Shown piece by piece: positions 24,922 through 37,980 of a DNA stretch of 64,000 nucleotides. Source of the DNA: Gibbula magus (taxonomy: Eukaryota; Mollusca; Gastropoda; Trochida; Trochidae); the NCBI GenBank assembly GCA_936450465.1, contig OW388304.1:39213593-39277592 (forward strand), given 5' to 3'. Every line of letters begins with the position of its first letter. Position 1 is the first letter of the stretch. The position numbers were made by a program, and so were the translations under genes. The notes below the pieces were generated by a model. The model saw only the letters and a list, made by a program, of their open reading frames with translations. It searched no databases and was not told where the DNA came from.

Positions 24922-25241
24922 GAGGTGAGGTGAGGTGAGTTGGGGTCTAACGCCGCTTTCAAGAGTATTTCACTTATATCGCGGCTGCTAGTATTACGGC
25001 AGGGATAAAGCCCGCAACGCCATGTGGCGATTCATTGCAGTGAAACCTGCAAGCATCGGCTGGAACTAGTGAAGCAAGGGTGGTACAACGCTGAAACTCA
25101 GTGTAGCATTGCACCCAAACCTTACTGCGTGTAGAACAGTTCTCTACTGCAGACAAAGTTGCCATGCCCCTGGCGGGATTCGAACCCCGTACCTCTTGAT
25201 CCGAAGCCGAACGCGCTAAACACTGCGCTATCCCGCCCCCT
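24922..25241 (-). mobile_element. tRNA-derived SINE, full length, copy 2
   Basis: A 320-bp element bounded by an 11-bp duplication ACATTCATTGT (24911-24921, 25242-25252). On the minus strand the head GGGGGCGGGATAGCGCAG provides the A box, and GGTTCGAATCC (25176-25186) is the B box. The body ends in GGCGTTAGACCCCAACTCACC followed by further CTCACC units. The minus-strand frame of about 90 codons spanning it is a translation of the SINE, not a gene. The same insertion, at the same site, is in copy 3, so it pre-dates the split of copies 2 and 3. Confidence 0.88.
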
Positions 25242-25703
25242 ACATTCATTGTAAAGTCAATAATATTACATCATATACAATGGCTATGAATCATCATACA
25301 TCTATGAATAAAACGCATACTTTGATCATCCCGGCAGTGGTATATGTTTAAGAAATGTGGCATAATGAAAAAGACAGAAGGGGGTCAAATTTTGTAAAGT
25401 CAATTTTCATTAATTCTCGAATAAAAGTAATCAGATTGACTAAAAGAGAACAACTTTATCACAAATATATTGAATGGGTATAAGAGGGAGTGATGTATGT
25501 TAGACCCAGTTGATCACTTACTGAGTATTTTACATAATAAAAACTGTAAATTATAAAAGATTGACCCCTGGTCACTTCAAAGAGTTGTCAAAATTGTAAC
25601 TGTTTACTATGAGATATCAAATCAGATTATGTTATAGAACACTCAACTGTCTTGTTTAAATGCAAAAATACAAAATGAATAGTCTAGAGGTCGCGTTGAT
25701 ACG

Positions 25704-25890
25704 ATGTTACAAAGACATGCCAAATTATATGATATGTGCACTAAAATACACCACCAGGTGAACGAACATTCGGTAAGCAACTGTATTAGGTCCTACACAT
25801 TTAATATACTGATTCTGAAAGTTACGAGGCACAGTCGTGACACTTACGTGAGGAAATGGTGTCTAAGTGTTCAATATAGTAAGTCAATTT
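25704..25890 (+). other. Peptide-like block of unknown origin, copy 2
   Basis: A frame reading LQRHAKLYDMCTKIHH... through TRHSRDTYVRKWC is shared with copy 3 (37798-37980). Copies 1 and 4 keep only the second half (RHSRDTYVRKW in copy 1 near 8055). I do not recognise the peptide. Most base differences between copies 2 and 3 in the first half change the amino acid, which argues against an active gene. It may be a fossil exon or transposon fragment. Confidence 0.25.
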
Positions 25891-27440
25891 TTAAGAAAAA
25901 GGTTCCCACTACAAACACATTCGTTTTTGAATGATTTAATTAATGTGAAACAAATGTTAGCTTTGTGCTGTTTCTTCATATTTTCGTCAAGATTTAGCTC
26001 AAATGCTTTCAGACCTTTTATGCAAAAATCTTATTTACTAAAGCATCAACCCATAATTTATATGCTTCCCTACATTAAAAGTATAACTACCTGTAGGCAT
26101 TTATAGGCTTTAGTTGTTCATTTGTATATCCATCAAGATAAATTCATATGTGATTTAAAGTGATGTTTCGTAACTTAAATGAGAGATCATCGCGTTTAAA
26201 GAATCATATTGGGGGAATATGAAACATTCAGTGCCGGAACACCAATGGTAACGTATAATTTGGATCCAATATTATATCCTTTCATTTCAGTTTTTTGAGT
26301 ACATAATGTTGCATCTATAGTTTATCTCATTATAGTGTTATACGGACTACTATTTTCTTAACACTTTATTTCGTTGACCAATGCATTAGTATACAGATTT
26401 GAACTCCATGGAAAGATTAAGGATTGGGCTAGATGAATCAGGTGACTGAACGTGAAAACATGGTGTGACCAATGAACAGATCGTGGTCATACCTCTCAGT
26501 GATCTCTCCTTATTTCTTGACACTCGAAAAGAAATAACATTCTATCTCACAGCTGAAATACCAACAGGTGAATCATTTCTCATTGCTGGATTTGACTTGG
26601 ACTTTTGAATGAAACAAACATCAAAATTAAAACAATTTTAATATTACCTCAATACTGAATCATCACATTAAAGAGATAATGTTTTGAATAATCCAATACG
26701 TCATTTTTAAAACTAACAATCTGAGAATATATCAAATATATACTCACTCTAATCATATTCACACGAAAAACGTAATCAAATACTCCGTGCTGTAACATTG
26801 AACATATCCACCAAGCTAACAGGTTCTTTTACATTTACCCAATAGTACACAATGAGGAGTCAAGTCTTCTTTTGCTCCCAGTTTTCACAAATGACATTAA
26901 CAAAATGATGTTGAAATATTCGTACAGATAATCCATAACGAAGATAACTGGGAATATCAAAATACATCACATGAAAGTCTTGATATGCAATCACATGACA
27001 TGCATCTATAAATGGAGTGAGCTGTACAACTGTCTGCCTTCCAAGTTTAGAGTTTGGAGACTTCAATCTCTATATCTCTGTTCTAACCACAACTTGTAAC
27101 AATACATATAGGTGGTAAAAATTAGTGTTTGGTATTAATGTCTCTTTGCTTGTAAATATGTAACTTATGGGTAACTCAATGCAAGGTTACATTGTAGATG
27201 CAACGGTTGACAAAGGGAATTTCTTCAATTAGGAACGTATCCATTGTTAATCGCTTCATTACATCGATATTAGAATTAGTTATAAGTTTGCCTATCGTGC
27301 GCAGCGTGTTACCTGTTGTAGCTGGAATAAATGTTGTTGTCTTTTGAAGTTGGTGATGCGATCGTTTAGAATTACTTGAAAGGAAACTTCAATGAATCTT
27401 TACCCTGGAGGTACTGAACTAGGTGAAGATGTATCAAGAG

Positions 27441-27473
27441 TTTTTTTTTTTTTTTTTTTTTTTTTTGGGTAGT

Positions 27474-27508
<35 letters not shown>

Positions 27509-27940
27509 TGATCCCAAGAGTACATGTTCATACATCAGTTCATACGCCAGTAGGTCTTGTCAATCTCCTTCGGAAACAGATATTCACATTGGGCTTAATA
27601 TATTAGTGGATTGGGAATATAGAAGACCATTTGTTATCATGGTTATGAAGTTTATTGTTTTTAGTTGCAATAACCTTTTCTATATTGAAAATTTCTTTCA
27701 AAACAACCAAATACCCTTCTAGTTTTGGAACTTGTTGTCTAATACCACATATATGGATATATTTTTTGGCAGATATTATTATATGATTCAATAGTCTATC
27801 AATGTCAAGTGTTCCAAACCAAACAAGGTATTTCGTTATTTTGATTCTGAAATCCATTCGATGATTAAACCAAAGTTCAATATTGTTCCAAAAAGTTTGT
27901 ATTTCTCTACATTCCCAATAAACATGTGAGATATTCTCAT
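27441..27940 (-). mobile_element. 5'-truncated L1-type LINE insertion, copy 2
   Basis: A 500-bp insertion flanked by the 7-bp duplication TCAAGAG (27434-27440, 27941-27947). Copies 1, 3 and 4 have the empty site (11568 in copy 1). On the minus strand it starts inside coding sequence, runs through a stop and a short 3' untranslated part and ends in a long A tract. This is what target-primed reverse transcription with 5' truncation produces. The tail is split in two: 31 A (27476-27506) and 26 A (27441-27466), separated by CTACTACCC. The uninterrupted frame and long tail indicate a young insertion. Confidence 0.9.
27603..27940 (-). pseudogene. LINE ORF2 C-terminal fragment
   Basis: About 112 codons stay open from the truncation point to a stop. 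HVYWECREIQTFW is the H-x-x-WEC...I..FW motif typical of the C-terminal region of L1/Tx1-type ORF2 proteins. Later residues (NHIIISAKKYIHICGIRQQVP) fit the conserved tail that follows. Endonuclease and reverse-transcriptase domains are absent because of the truncation, so it has no activity of its own. The frame opens through the flanking duplication; there is no native start codon. Confidence 0.75.
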
Positions 27941-29659
27941 TCAAGAGTTGCCTGTCCTTTCCACAAGGTTGCTAGAAGGTCAAAATCTCACCAATCTTGA
28001 ACTGAATACCAATTAAACCTATTTTGCATTGTTAGAGTTGTCTTTGAAGTAGACATCTCAATGTTGTGGTCGTATCTGTTTAATATTGTTGGAAGTTGGA
28101 AATACAAATGTGTATGCACTTTTTGAACCTTCCATTGATCTCAATAAATAGACATCTTAACAACGTAACTTTGCAAATGTCATGAAGCACATGGTTATAT
28201 GATGTTTTAAGCAAGCTGAATTACACCTTGTCATACAATATATTCATGTTCTTGAAAGTAATAAGCTGGAAGATTTTATTTAAAAAATCGAAGTCAATCA
28301 TCTTTTCCATTTCTGTCAAGAGGGAAAAACCTTCAATTCAATTTGATATCTTTTATTAATCACGTGTTTTCCATCAAAATTCAATCGCAACAATTTCCTC
28401 GATCCAAAGATATTATTTCATATAACAATTTGGACAAAGACATAGTACAACTTACTAAAGTTTTTTTTAGCACCTTAGGATTATATGAAACGTGTTTTTA
28501 AATTTACCTTTCAATTTATTGCAGTTTGTGAAGGGTGTTAGATAGTGTAATAGATTCCCATTGTAAAGAAAAATAATATTCGACAAATATTCTTTCTGAT
28601 TTATAGCAATAAAGCCATAACAGAGTTTAACTATCCATAGTTTCTACCGACCTAGCAATATAGCGTATTTATAACATGTTGTAAACTGTGTCAAGTACAT
28701 ACTAAAGACGCCTTTATAATATTTTCAGAACGAAAAAGTACGTTGTTATTCACACATTGAAATGACTTTCACAAATGCATAAATGGAACTGAAATTGCTT
28801 TGACAATGTGAGCTTCAAGAAAACAGAATTCATGTTTTAAATTGTTAAATCACAATGTATCTGGAGCCATGGACAATTTAATTGAATTCAGGTTTTGTCT
28901 GAATAACTGTCATGGAATTTTGTGTTTTAAATAAGGTTTAAGACCAGCCCATATCCAAACCACTCGATGTGGAACTGTTACATGTGAACATCTGGTCAGA
29001 GAAAGACCTGTCAACCGTCAAATCGAATATGAAGTATACAAATGTCAATTTGAGTGTCAGGTATGTATATTGTAGATCTTATCTACAAAGTCAGCTTTCG
29101 CTTCTTATCAGAATCGTTTGGAAATTAGCACTTTATAAGACATTTTATGTTTGTTTGTCTTATAATATGTTTGTATGTATATCATACATACACATATAAC
29201 ATGTTCAGTTTTAGCTTCTGAGCAGTATAATTTAGACTCTCACTTTGAAAGACTTAATATGTTTGTGTGCCTATTATGCATAATCATAATCATAATCGTT
29301 TTCAAATATAACGTAGATATCATCTTCATCAATTTAGTGACGATAGGCAATTTACAAAATATGCAAATATAGATCGATTTGTGTAATACAGTTTCATTGA
29401 ATAAGTTGAAGTTCATCTTAGATTATTTAACTTTTCATATTCAAAAGATCAACATGTGAAGCTGACTAATCTTATTTGTATTTAAAATCCAGTTTAGTTA
29501 GAATATGATCATGTTAAATCTCATGCGTTTTTTGGGTTAAAGTATGTGTTTAAGTTCGTGATGTCAGTTTCCAAATTAGATTAACCAAATAAAATGTCAA
29601 CAAATACATGAAAGACCACTCATTTATTTCGCTTTCAACATTCCCACAAACTTTGATAA

Positions 29660-29710
29660 CAATTTTTTATTTTATAATATTTTATTTTTCCATTTTTACA
29701 TAGTACATGG
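29660..29710 (-). mobile_element. 51-bp retroposed scrap with 10-bp duplication
   Basis: ACTTTGATAA is duplicated at 29650-29659 and 29711-29720; copies 1, 3 and 4 have it once. Read on the minus strand the insert starts CCATGTACTATG and becomes A-rich, as would the last few bases of a LINE or mRNA 3' end. It is probably an extremely truncated retroposition product. Confidence 0.55.
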
Positions 29711-31364
29711 ACTTTGATAAGATATATTCCACGACATAATCATAACTTACTCAAGACAGTTATATACTTTACGAGATCAATTTTAAAACAATAATGTTTC
29801 CCTCACTAGCTATAAAAAGGTTTTATTTCTGTAGAAATTGTAGTCAATTCCACTCTGTTCATGGTTTAATTGATGTAGATCTGAAAGAGGATCGAACGTT
29901 TCATAAATAAGGAGATGTATGAGATTGCTTCATCCTATGTTTAGATGCAAACATGTAATTTGACAAAATATAGTATATTTATTACACTTACACTTATCAC
30001 ACTGTAGCATATGAGTTTCAGGAACATGAAGCTATCATTTGACAAGGGGTAATTCAGCTTGCTGAAATCATCACGGAGTCTTGTATTGGGTGGCATCTGT
30101 AAAGTGCTGTTGTTTAAAATTGTTTATTTATGTAAATTAATGCACATTTGTATTTCAATGTCCAAATCTTAAAACAGAAACGTCAATTCTCATATTTGTG
30201 TGTGGTAGTTTGTGCCGTGTTCATTGAAAATAAGTGTATTTCTCATGTTTCTTTTTTATGTTATTTTGCTGGCATAATCACAAACAAACTTGAGCAATTA
30301 TGTGTACAATAAAGCGACTGAACCTCGATAGAATTACAATTTATCTCAGACAGTAATGCCAAAAGTCGATTGCAAATTGCGAAATATTAGAACAAGCATT
30401 CCCATGACAATAAACGTCCTAACAAAGAAACCCCTCAAACCATGTAACTCTACACCGGATTATGCATAAATTGTTCGTATAATTTGATTGTGAACTTATT
30501 ATCATTACTTCCAAAAAATCGGAAATAATGTTAAAACGATCAATATCAATCAATTGATTTTGGTGAAAAGTTGATTATATTTCTGGAATAATTTGAAATA
30601 CCATTCATTCGTACATATGGATCTTACTACATTATTGAAGCAAATTTAAAAGAGTTTCCTTGAATATTGCCAGCAATTAGACATTTAACAATCTTAATTT
30701 ATGATCTTTCAAACAATTGCGTAATAGGTCTATGGGAGAACAATTAGCGGAGTCATAGGAGAGATGAATATTTTGATATGTCTGTCCTCTTTAAACTGTT
30801 GAAATGTGAATGTTCGAGAAACTGGCAAGAAATAAACGAAAAAAAGGTTGGTTAACCATAATTAAGAAAATCTATTAGCAATTGTTTTAAATAAAAATAC
30901 AATATAAATATACCAGTATGGTGTTTCGTTATTTTTACCATGTTGACATGATGAACTAATATGATGCTCGTTAGTGTGTGTTCGATGTGTATAAATAAGT
31001 GTTTAAGTGGTTGATGATTTGCTTTGGCAAGTTAATATTCTCTAATCTTTAAACAGTGTTTATGACACATACATAAATTTATCAGACGTGTAATAATGCA
31101 TACGCACTACATACATATTGCATATAAACATAATACGAATAAACATACATACATATTACAGTACACATCTTCACGATATGGAATTCACAACTAGGTTTAC
31201 AGGGATATAGTAACTACACGTTGATGTACTCATCAGACAAGTCTGACCATATTCATGTGACTATTATCCGATCATATACCAAGGGACTTTACCTGTATAG
31301 AATTGTGTAGCATATTGAGAGATTAGTTAAAAGGTCTGCACACTCATTAACATGACTTCAAAAT

Positions 31365-31568
31365 GTGTACACTCGGTCACATTCAGCTTCCAGGTGTTCA
31401 TGTGGTCACAAACATGAAGACGTTGTTCACTATCTGTTTATTTGTCGAAACTATCACTATTTAAGATCAACTATGTATGTTTATAATCAAGGTTATGACA
31501 TAACGACAGTATTATATGGTAATAGCTCCTTGAATGACTCAACTAACAATAATATATTCAACTCATAA
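31365..31568 (+). pseudogene. LINE reverse-transcriptase C-terminal relic, copy 2
   Basis: Counterpart of 15016-15260. The CSCGHKHEDVVHYLFICRNY segment is preserved, but the frame ends earlier (after NNNIFNS). At several positions it differs from copies 1 and 3, which resemble each other more closely. Confidence 0.6.
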
Positions 31569-32607
31569 CATCAGTTTATAAGTAAAAGCAAACGATTCCT
31601 TTAAAAAGTATCTTGTAGTTAAGATGATTGAATTTTGAACTTCATTATTAGGCATACCTAACAACATAACAATATTCATGTTTGATATTGAACAAATGTT
31701 ATTTTTCATTTTATATCCCATTGATTTTGTAAGCAGCTTTTTGACATATATGTACCGGAGCGGCAATGAAATGAGCCCTTTTTGGCTTGTTCGCCAATCA
31801 TATTTTCATGTTTATGAAATAAAATACGTTTAAACCACAATCAAGCTTCAGGAAATGGAGTCTGGACCAAGTTGATGTCTGCCTGGTGCCTAAGGCACCT
31901 TCCCCCACAACGCTCTCAGTACTGTTTTACATTACATTATTGTTTTAGAAATATTTTTATTTTTCAAATTAAAATTTGGACCCGGCATAAAACAATAAAA
32001 TAACATTTCGTTAACAGAAACGGTGGCTTAAAACACTGGACTCTCTAAAAAACACAATGAACGAGTCCCCTTACCAACACTCCCCCCTCCAGATGGCGAG
32101 GCTATCAAAACGCTCACAACGCAGTTCCTTGACAGTTTTATAGAAAGAGAGATGTTAAAATGTTGTAAATCTAAGCCAGTCTTGATATGGCTAGATTTAC
32201 AGCTTAAATCAATAACCCATTTTCTATAATAAAGCAAAAGAAGTTCCCTTTGAGAGTAGAAGTTTATTAGATAATCGACTGTTGGAATCAGACAATGTGG
32301 TGTTTAACGATTGACATTACGTGCTTTGGCCTGTCTTAATGCTGTTCTTCACGCGACTGGTAGTAAAGCTCTTGACAGTCTCCAGACTACAGTATTGAGA
32401 TGGCAGTCTGTATACAGCAGACTGGTGACTTTATTCCTCTATTGCTGTTAACCGCTTAAAACGGCATGGTATGCAATCAAGTAAGCAGCCATTGCGTGAA
32501 CCACTTTGACTTCACAAGATTGATCATGACTCTACTTGTCACATCTGTGTAGGCATTATCTTTTAGTCTGCATAAAGCATCTTTGATTTTTAGCTTTTTC
32601 AACTTTA

Positions 32608-32665
32608 ATAGGAGGCCCAAATGGCACACAGTTTCAAAACGTTCTACCAATTGAGCTTATAACGT
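32608..32665 (-). repeat. tRNA-like relic (A box half), copy 2
   Basis: Counterpart of 16268-16345; the A-box-like TAAGCTCAATTGGTAG is at 32644-32659. Confidence 0.45.
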
Positions 32666-35519
32666 GAACAATATGTGTACTTTAATTGTAATATTTCACT
32701 TTACAGCATTTACAACTGTCTTTGGAGTAGACAAAGCTGACAGGATACGAACCATGTACCTCTTTAAATCCGATATGGCACTTTATGCATCTTGGCCTTT
32801 GTAGTTTGAACCTTATTACATTGTATTTTGGTAAACTTTTTTGAAAATTATCATTTAATAAACATGCATTTTTCATTTATCTTAATATTCCTCCTCAATT
32901 AGAATTTTTTTAAAACGACTAGTTTCGAAAAGTATACAATTAATGGGAATAACAGAGCTTTAGGCGAAAGTACCAAAAATACATGTAAGACTGTTCTAAA
33001 ATAACTGTTAAATAAACTCTTTTTACAAATTCAATAAATAAGAGACAATGTTACATCAACAATTATCAACCTATCTACTAAAGTATTTATAGAATGAAAA
33101 TTTGTATTTATACGATATCTTTTAAAAAAAGAAAATGCAGATACTTCATTGATGATTTTTTCATCGTCCATTTGACAAGTTCATCCAATTTTCTATAAAT
33201 GTGGGGGCGAGATTGCAACAAATCTGTTTGTGAAGATCCTGCCCTTCCCGGAGTATACTCTATGGTTGTTGCCAAAAGACAGTCCGTCTGACGAAAATGT
33301 ATTTCAATCAAATAAGTCCTCACTAAATAAATCCATCACGTAGATAATGCCTTCTGTTTGTAAACAGCTTGATTTGCGTGTCTAGCAATCGTGCAATTTG
33401 AGCCTCGATTTCGTTTGCAAAGAGCCTCGGTTTAGATCCAAGATAAATAAGAATTCTAGAAAGTCATCGATCGTAACTGAATGGAGAACGAAAAATAACA
33501 GGTTTCAGCGTTGAGTATTGCTTTATGTTTTCTATAAATATTAGGCTGTACTTTCATCATTATGAAAAGTGATGCTGAAGTCTCACGTGTGCGTGACTAG
33601 GCGTTGTTTGGCAAACGGATGATAAATATGGGCTTAATCTTCAATGCATTTGGACAGAAACTGAGCATGCTTTCCTCTCCAAAAGTGCATCTTGTAAGAT
33701 CAGCATTTAAGTTTCATCCACTGAAACAGGAAATTAGACATCCCGAAAATAGATGTGCTTATATAAGGAAATGTTTTCCTGTTTTGATAGAGAGTCATAG
33801 AGAAGGCAATCATCTAATGGATGGTCAACTTCTTTATTTTCACAAAGCCAGTTATTTGGATCATGTAAAACAATAGTTAACTTACGCTTTCGAGGTATGA
33901 TATGATAATAAGAGTTAGCAATTGTTGTTAGTTCTATTGATAAAGTATTTCTTCTATTACTTGTTGTTTTGTCTCTCTGATTAGAAGTGATATCGTCCAA
34001 CCACCTATTTTCAAACAGAGGCAGGAGATCAGTCATTGAGAATTTCTTTTACGAAGGTCTATGAAATATGTGAAGTCGAATCATTGTCCATTGTTCAAGA
34101 TGAGAAAATGATATGGTACCCTATTTTATTGTATTAAAATTATTTACTCCTTATGTTTACCCTTAACATGCTATTATAAATAACTTCGTTTGAAAAAGTA
34201 TGAATGCCAGTGTTGTTTTTCTAACACAAACACACAATGTATAAGTAAGAATGTGCATATAAACTTTCACACTCGCGAACATACAAAACACTCGTAGGCA
34301 TAACACACATACCTAAACTAGAGACACACAAAAACAAATCAGGATCACAAATACATGAACAGGCACACACACATCAATGGATACACACATATGTACACAA
34401 TATCCACGTGACCATCTTGAAATAAACACAGGCAAAATATACACTTTGAATAGATATCAAAGCTTTGAAATCCAATGACGACGACTAGCCTTGTCGATCA
34501 AACTGGTCAAGTGCACTAACTATTGGTCAATGATGGGTTTGATTGATGTATTGGCTCCAGAGAATTGGTCAAGATCGTTGGTCAAGATGACACTTTCAAG
34601 ATGTCCATCTGAAGTGATGAATAGGAAGAGTTACACAAGCTAATGTAGCACACATAGTATCATATGGCTGATGATGAAAATAGATCTATTTCAATGCCCT
34701 AAGTATTTAACTGTCTCAACAATTAATTGGCACTCGATACACATCTATATATTATATATACTTAAAAATTAATGAGTAGATCTTCATCAATGAGCTGTGC
34801 TACTAACATATGGCGCATTTGCATGTCAACGTATCTTTTCTTGCTAAAACATATACATGATCAAATACATCAGTTAATACTTGTTTTGGTACATATTTAT
34901 AAGGATAAGGATATGAATACTATTCTCAGCAGCGAAACTTATATTGATTTGATTTACTAGTGCAACCAACACATTAGGCAAAAAGCACCTTGTGTGAAGT
35001 TCTGCGTCATATAGATGAATGTATTATTATCATTATTATGAACAATTGACGTTAATATTTTTACTTTTGTGACTTAGGCCAAATTTTATGTTATTTGATT
35101 ACAGTAGGAGTAAATACTGTGGTCGGTCCAATTTTATACATACCACATTAGCAGTTATTTGAGAGAATCTAAATGACTAGCTATAAGACGAAGGATCAGG
35201 AAAGTGTGGGCAATTCCTGATGGATAAAACTTTACATAAGCAAATACTCCGAATCGTCGTGTTTATACACATTGTAGAAGTTGTTATCGAGAACATGTTT
35301 CCGTTCTCCGGACAAAAAAACTACATTTCAAAGAGTAGTTTACATCTCTTTATAAATGAGTATTGAAAAAACCCAAGAAAGTACTTGTCAGTAAATCTAT
35401 CTTAAGAAAATCATACTTTGACATCAGCATTGTATTCAAAAGAACAATTTGTATTAAAAATGAATAAAAGGTTAACGATTTTAAGTCCTTATTCCGTTTA
35501 CATGTCCCTCAGTAAAATT

Positions 35520-35560
35520 GTATTTCTTGTCTTGTCTTATTTTTTGTCAGGTGAAACAGT
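35520..35560. other. Recombination or deletion junction between copies 2 and 3
   Basis: Left of about 35535 the sequence follows the unit's tail (like 19527-19555 of copy 1). Right of about 35545 it follows the unit's interior (like 23385 of copy 2). TTTTGTCA-like T-rich microhomology sits at the join. About 3.8 kb of expected tail plus head is missing. Confidence 0.75.
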
Positions 35561-36062
35561 TTTACCATCATGATATCGAACATGAGAAGTTATCCGTTTA
35601 CAGTTGCATTATATTGCATCCTATGCTAGTACAGAGATATACTACATATTCTTCAACATATGCATCCCAAACTGTTTGTGTCACCTACATTTGTAAAGAA
35701 TTAAGGTAACAGTATGAAGCCTTACTTTTACAGTGAGCTGTAGCCGAAGTGAGTAAAAGGTGTATTTCCTTAAATTTTCATGACTTACGCTGACCGATTT
35801 GCTCAACCCTGATCAAAGTGTGTTGGGTTACGGAAATATGAATTAAATTGATGATAAAGCAATGTGCCATTACAATGTGTGTCTCATGACTTTTTACAAA
35901 TAGGAGGGAGTATTTCTTTTACCGGAGTAAGAAGAACTGGGTAACATTACGTGGCAATATCAGTAGTAACATATGCACAGCCCAGAGTTTCGTATCCAAT
36001 CGGATACGCAACTAAAATAATCACGCCTGATTTCTCGTATAAAACAGATATCATGTTTATGA

Positions 36063-36165
36063 GGCACTGGTGGTTCTACGGTCATCGATTAAAATGATCT
36101 CCAATGCCTAAGTTTGAAGAACGTCAGACTCCGTATGGTCCAGGTTCGATTCCTTGTATTGTACA
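36063..36165 (+). repeat. tRNA-like SINE relic, copy 3
   Basis: B box GGTTCGATTCC at 36143-36153, with a degenerate A-box region (GGTGGTTCTACGG) about 70 bases upstream. Counterpart of 53211-53310. Confidence 0.4.
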
Positions 36166-37055
36166 TCATGTAGCACGGAAGGATAAAATTATAATGGAAC
36201 TTCGGCAGTTGAAAGAGCATCAACCTGTGTGGATGTATCATGTGTGGCATGTGATTAAAGTGTCTACATAGAACCTTAAATGAAAGACCCATCTATCAAA
36301 TGTTCCAGTTCTGTGAATACAATTCTCAAAATAAGAAATCCAATGTCAGCATTTATTAATTATTTGTTTTAACAAAAAGAGACAGCAGAGAAAGACAAAT
36401 AAGAGCTTGTGTATCGGAAGAAATAAATTGGATTTTGAAAAACATTGATTGTATGGTTACCAAATTAAGTTATGTAATTAAAGTATTAAACAAATGTTCA
36501 AATTTAAAGCTTCAGTTTTAGATCCACTTAATCTAGTTACGGTTCTTCTCAACTTAGAGCACGGTTTTACTGTGACAGTTACAAATGTCTTAGATTACGA
36601 AAGGCGACTGCATTTCACTGTTCTTTGGAAAGTTTCCTTTAAACCAATGCAAATTATTTTGTGAATAGAAACAAAACTTGAACTTCGAAATCAAATATTC
36701 AAACCAAATTCAAATATTTATATAATCATTTCAATTTATCATTTCACTTCGATACATGTATTTAGCAATTTTGATGACTCTTGAAAAATGTTGCTTCAAT
36801 GCTTAATATCTAGATTCAAAATTAATTTTGTGTTAATGAACAGAGTATACTTCATAATCTGATATCAATGAAGCTAATTATTACATCATTTTAATTACGA
36901 CTTGTAGAAACATGTCCTTTTTTTCAAAACTGCAAGATAATGGTAATTTAATATATTATACTGTGAAAATTACCTGTAATCGTTAAAGCAGTAACTGGTT
37001 TGTTCACCTACCTATGAATCTTAGTGCAAATATCATGTAAATTGACATTCACTGT

Positions 37056-37370
37056 GAGGTGAGGTGAGTTGGGGTTTAACGCCGCTTTCAAGAGTATTTC
37101 ACTTATTTCGCGGCTGCTAGTATTACGGCAGGGAGAAAGCCCACAACTCCATGTGGCTATGCTTTGCGGTGAAATCTGCGAGCATTGGCTGGAACTAGCG
37201 AACCATGGGTGGTACTGCGCTGAAACTCAGTGTAGCATTGCACCCAAACCTTACTGCGTGTAGAACAGTTCTCTACTGCAGACTAAGTTGCCATGCCCCT
37301 TGCAGGATTCGAACCCCGGACCTCTTGATCCGAAGCCGAACGCGCTAAACACTGCGCTATCCCGCCCCCT
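37056..37370 (-). mobile_element. tRNA-derived SINE, full length, copy 3
   Basis: Same insertion as 24922-25241 in copy 2. The duplication is ACATTCACTGT at 37045-37055 (one change) and ACATTCATTGT at 37371-37381. The B box is at 37305-37315. It has one fewer GAGGT unit in the tail. Orthology with the copy 2 insertion is shown by identical site and flanks. Confidence 0.88.
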
Positions 37371-37797
37371 ACATTCATTGTAAAGTCAATAATATTACAT
37401 CATATACAATGACTATGAATCATCATACATCCATGAATAAAACGCATACTATGATCATCACGGCAGTGGTATATGTTTAAGAAATGTGGCATAATGAAAC
37501 AGCCAGAAGGGGTAAAATTTTGTAAAGTCAATTTTCATTAGTTCTCGAATAAAAGTAATCAGATTGACTAAAAGAGAACAACTTCATCACACATATATTG
37601 ATGGGTATAAGAGGAAGTATATGTTGTATGAGTATTTTACATAAGGAAATAAAAACTGTAAATTTTAAAAGATTGACCCCTCGTCACTTTTGTAACTGTT
37701 TACTATGAGATATCAAATCAGATCATATTATAGAACACTCAACTGTCTTGTTTAAATGCATAAATGCAAAATGATCGGTCTAGAGGTCGTGTTGATA

Positions 37798-37980
37798 CGA
37801 TGTTACAAAGACATGCCAAATTATATGATATGTGCACTAAAATACACCACCAGGTGAACGAACTTTTGGTACGCAGCTGTATTAGGTCCCACAAATTTAA
37901 TATACTGATTCTGAAAGTTACAAGGCACAGTTGTGACACTTACGTGAGGAAATGGTGTCTAAGTGTTCAATATAGTGAGT
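37798..37980 (+). other. Peptide-like block of unknown origin, copy 3
   Basis: Counterpart of 25704-25890. The frame ends with a stop after ...SVQYSE, where GTGAGT could alternatively be a splice donor. Mostly non-synonymous differences from copy 2 make a living exon unlikely. Confidence 0.25.

Larger units (their letters stand above)
21281..35540. repeat. Array copy 2 (head present, tail missing)
   Basis: It starts at GACTGTTTTAGAG exactly where copy 1 meets it and runs to about 35540, where it switches in mid-sequence to the interior of copy 3. It lacks roughly the last 1.7 kb of the unit. A further stretch of about 370 bp seen in copies 1 and 3 (near 18390-18770 in copy 1) is also missing at about 34715. 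Private insertions are a 500-bp LINE at 27441-27940 and a 51-bp retroposed scrap at 29660-29710. A SINE at 24922-25241 is shared with copy 3. No gene was found. Confidence 0.87.

Noticed and set aside
24974..25249. 91-codon minus-strand frame
   Set aside because: Lies within the SINE; it is a translation of a tRNA-derived repeat.
25704..25890. RHAKLYDMCTKIHH peptide as a real exon with a GTGAGT donor
   Set aside because: Copies 2 and 3 differ mainly by amino-acid-changing bases, copies 1 and 4 lack the first half, and no partner exon was found. Kept only as a low-confidence block.
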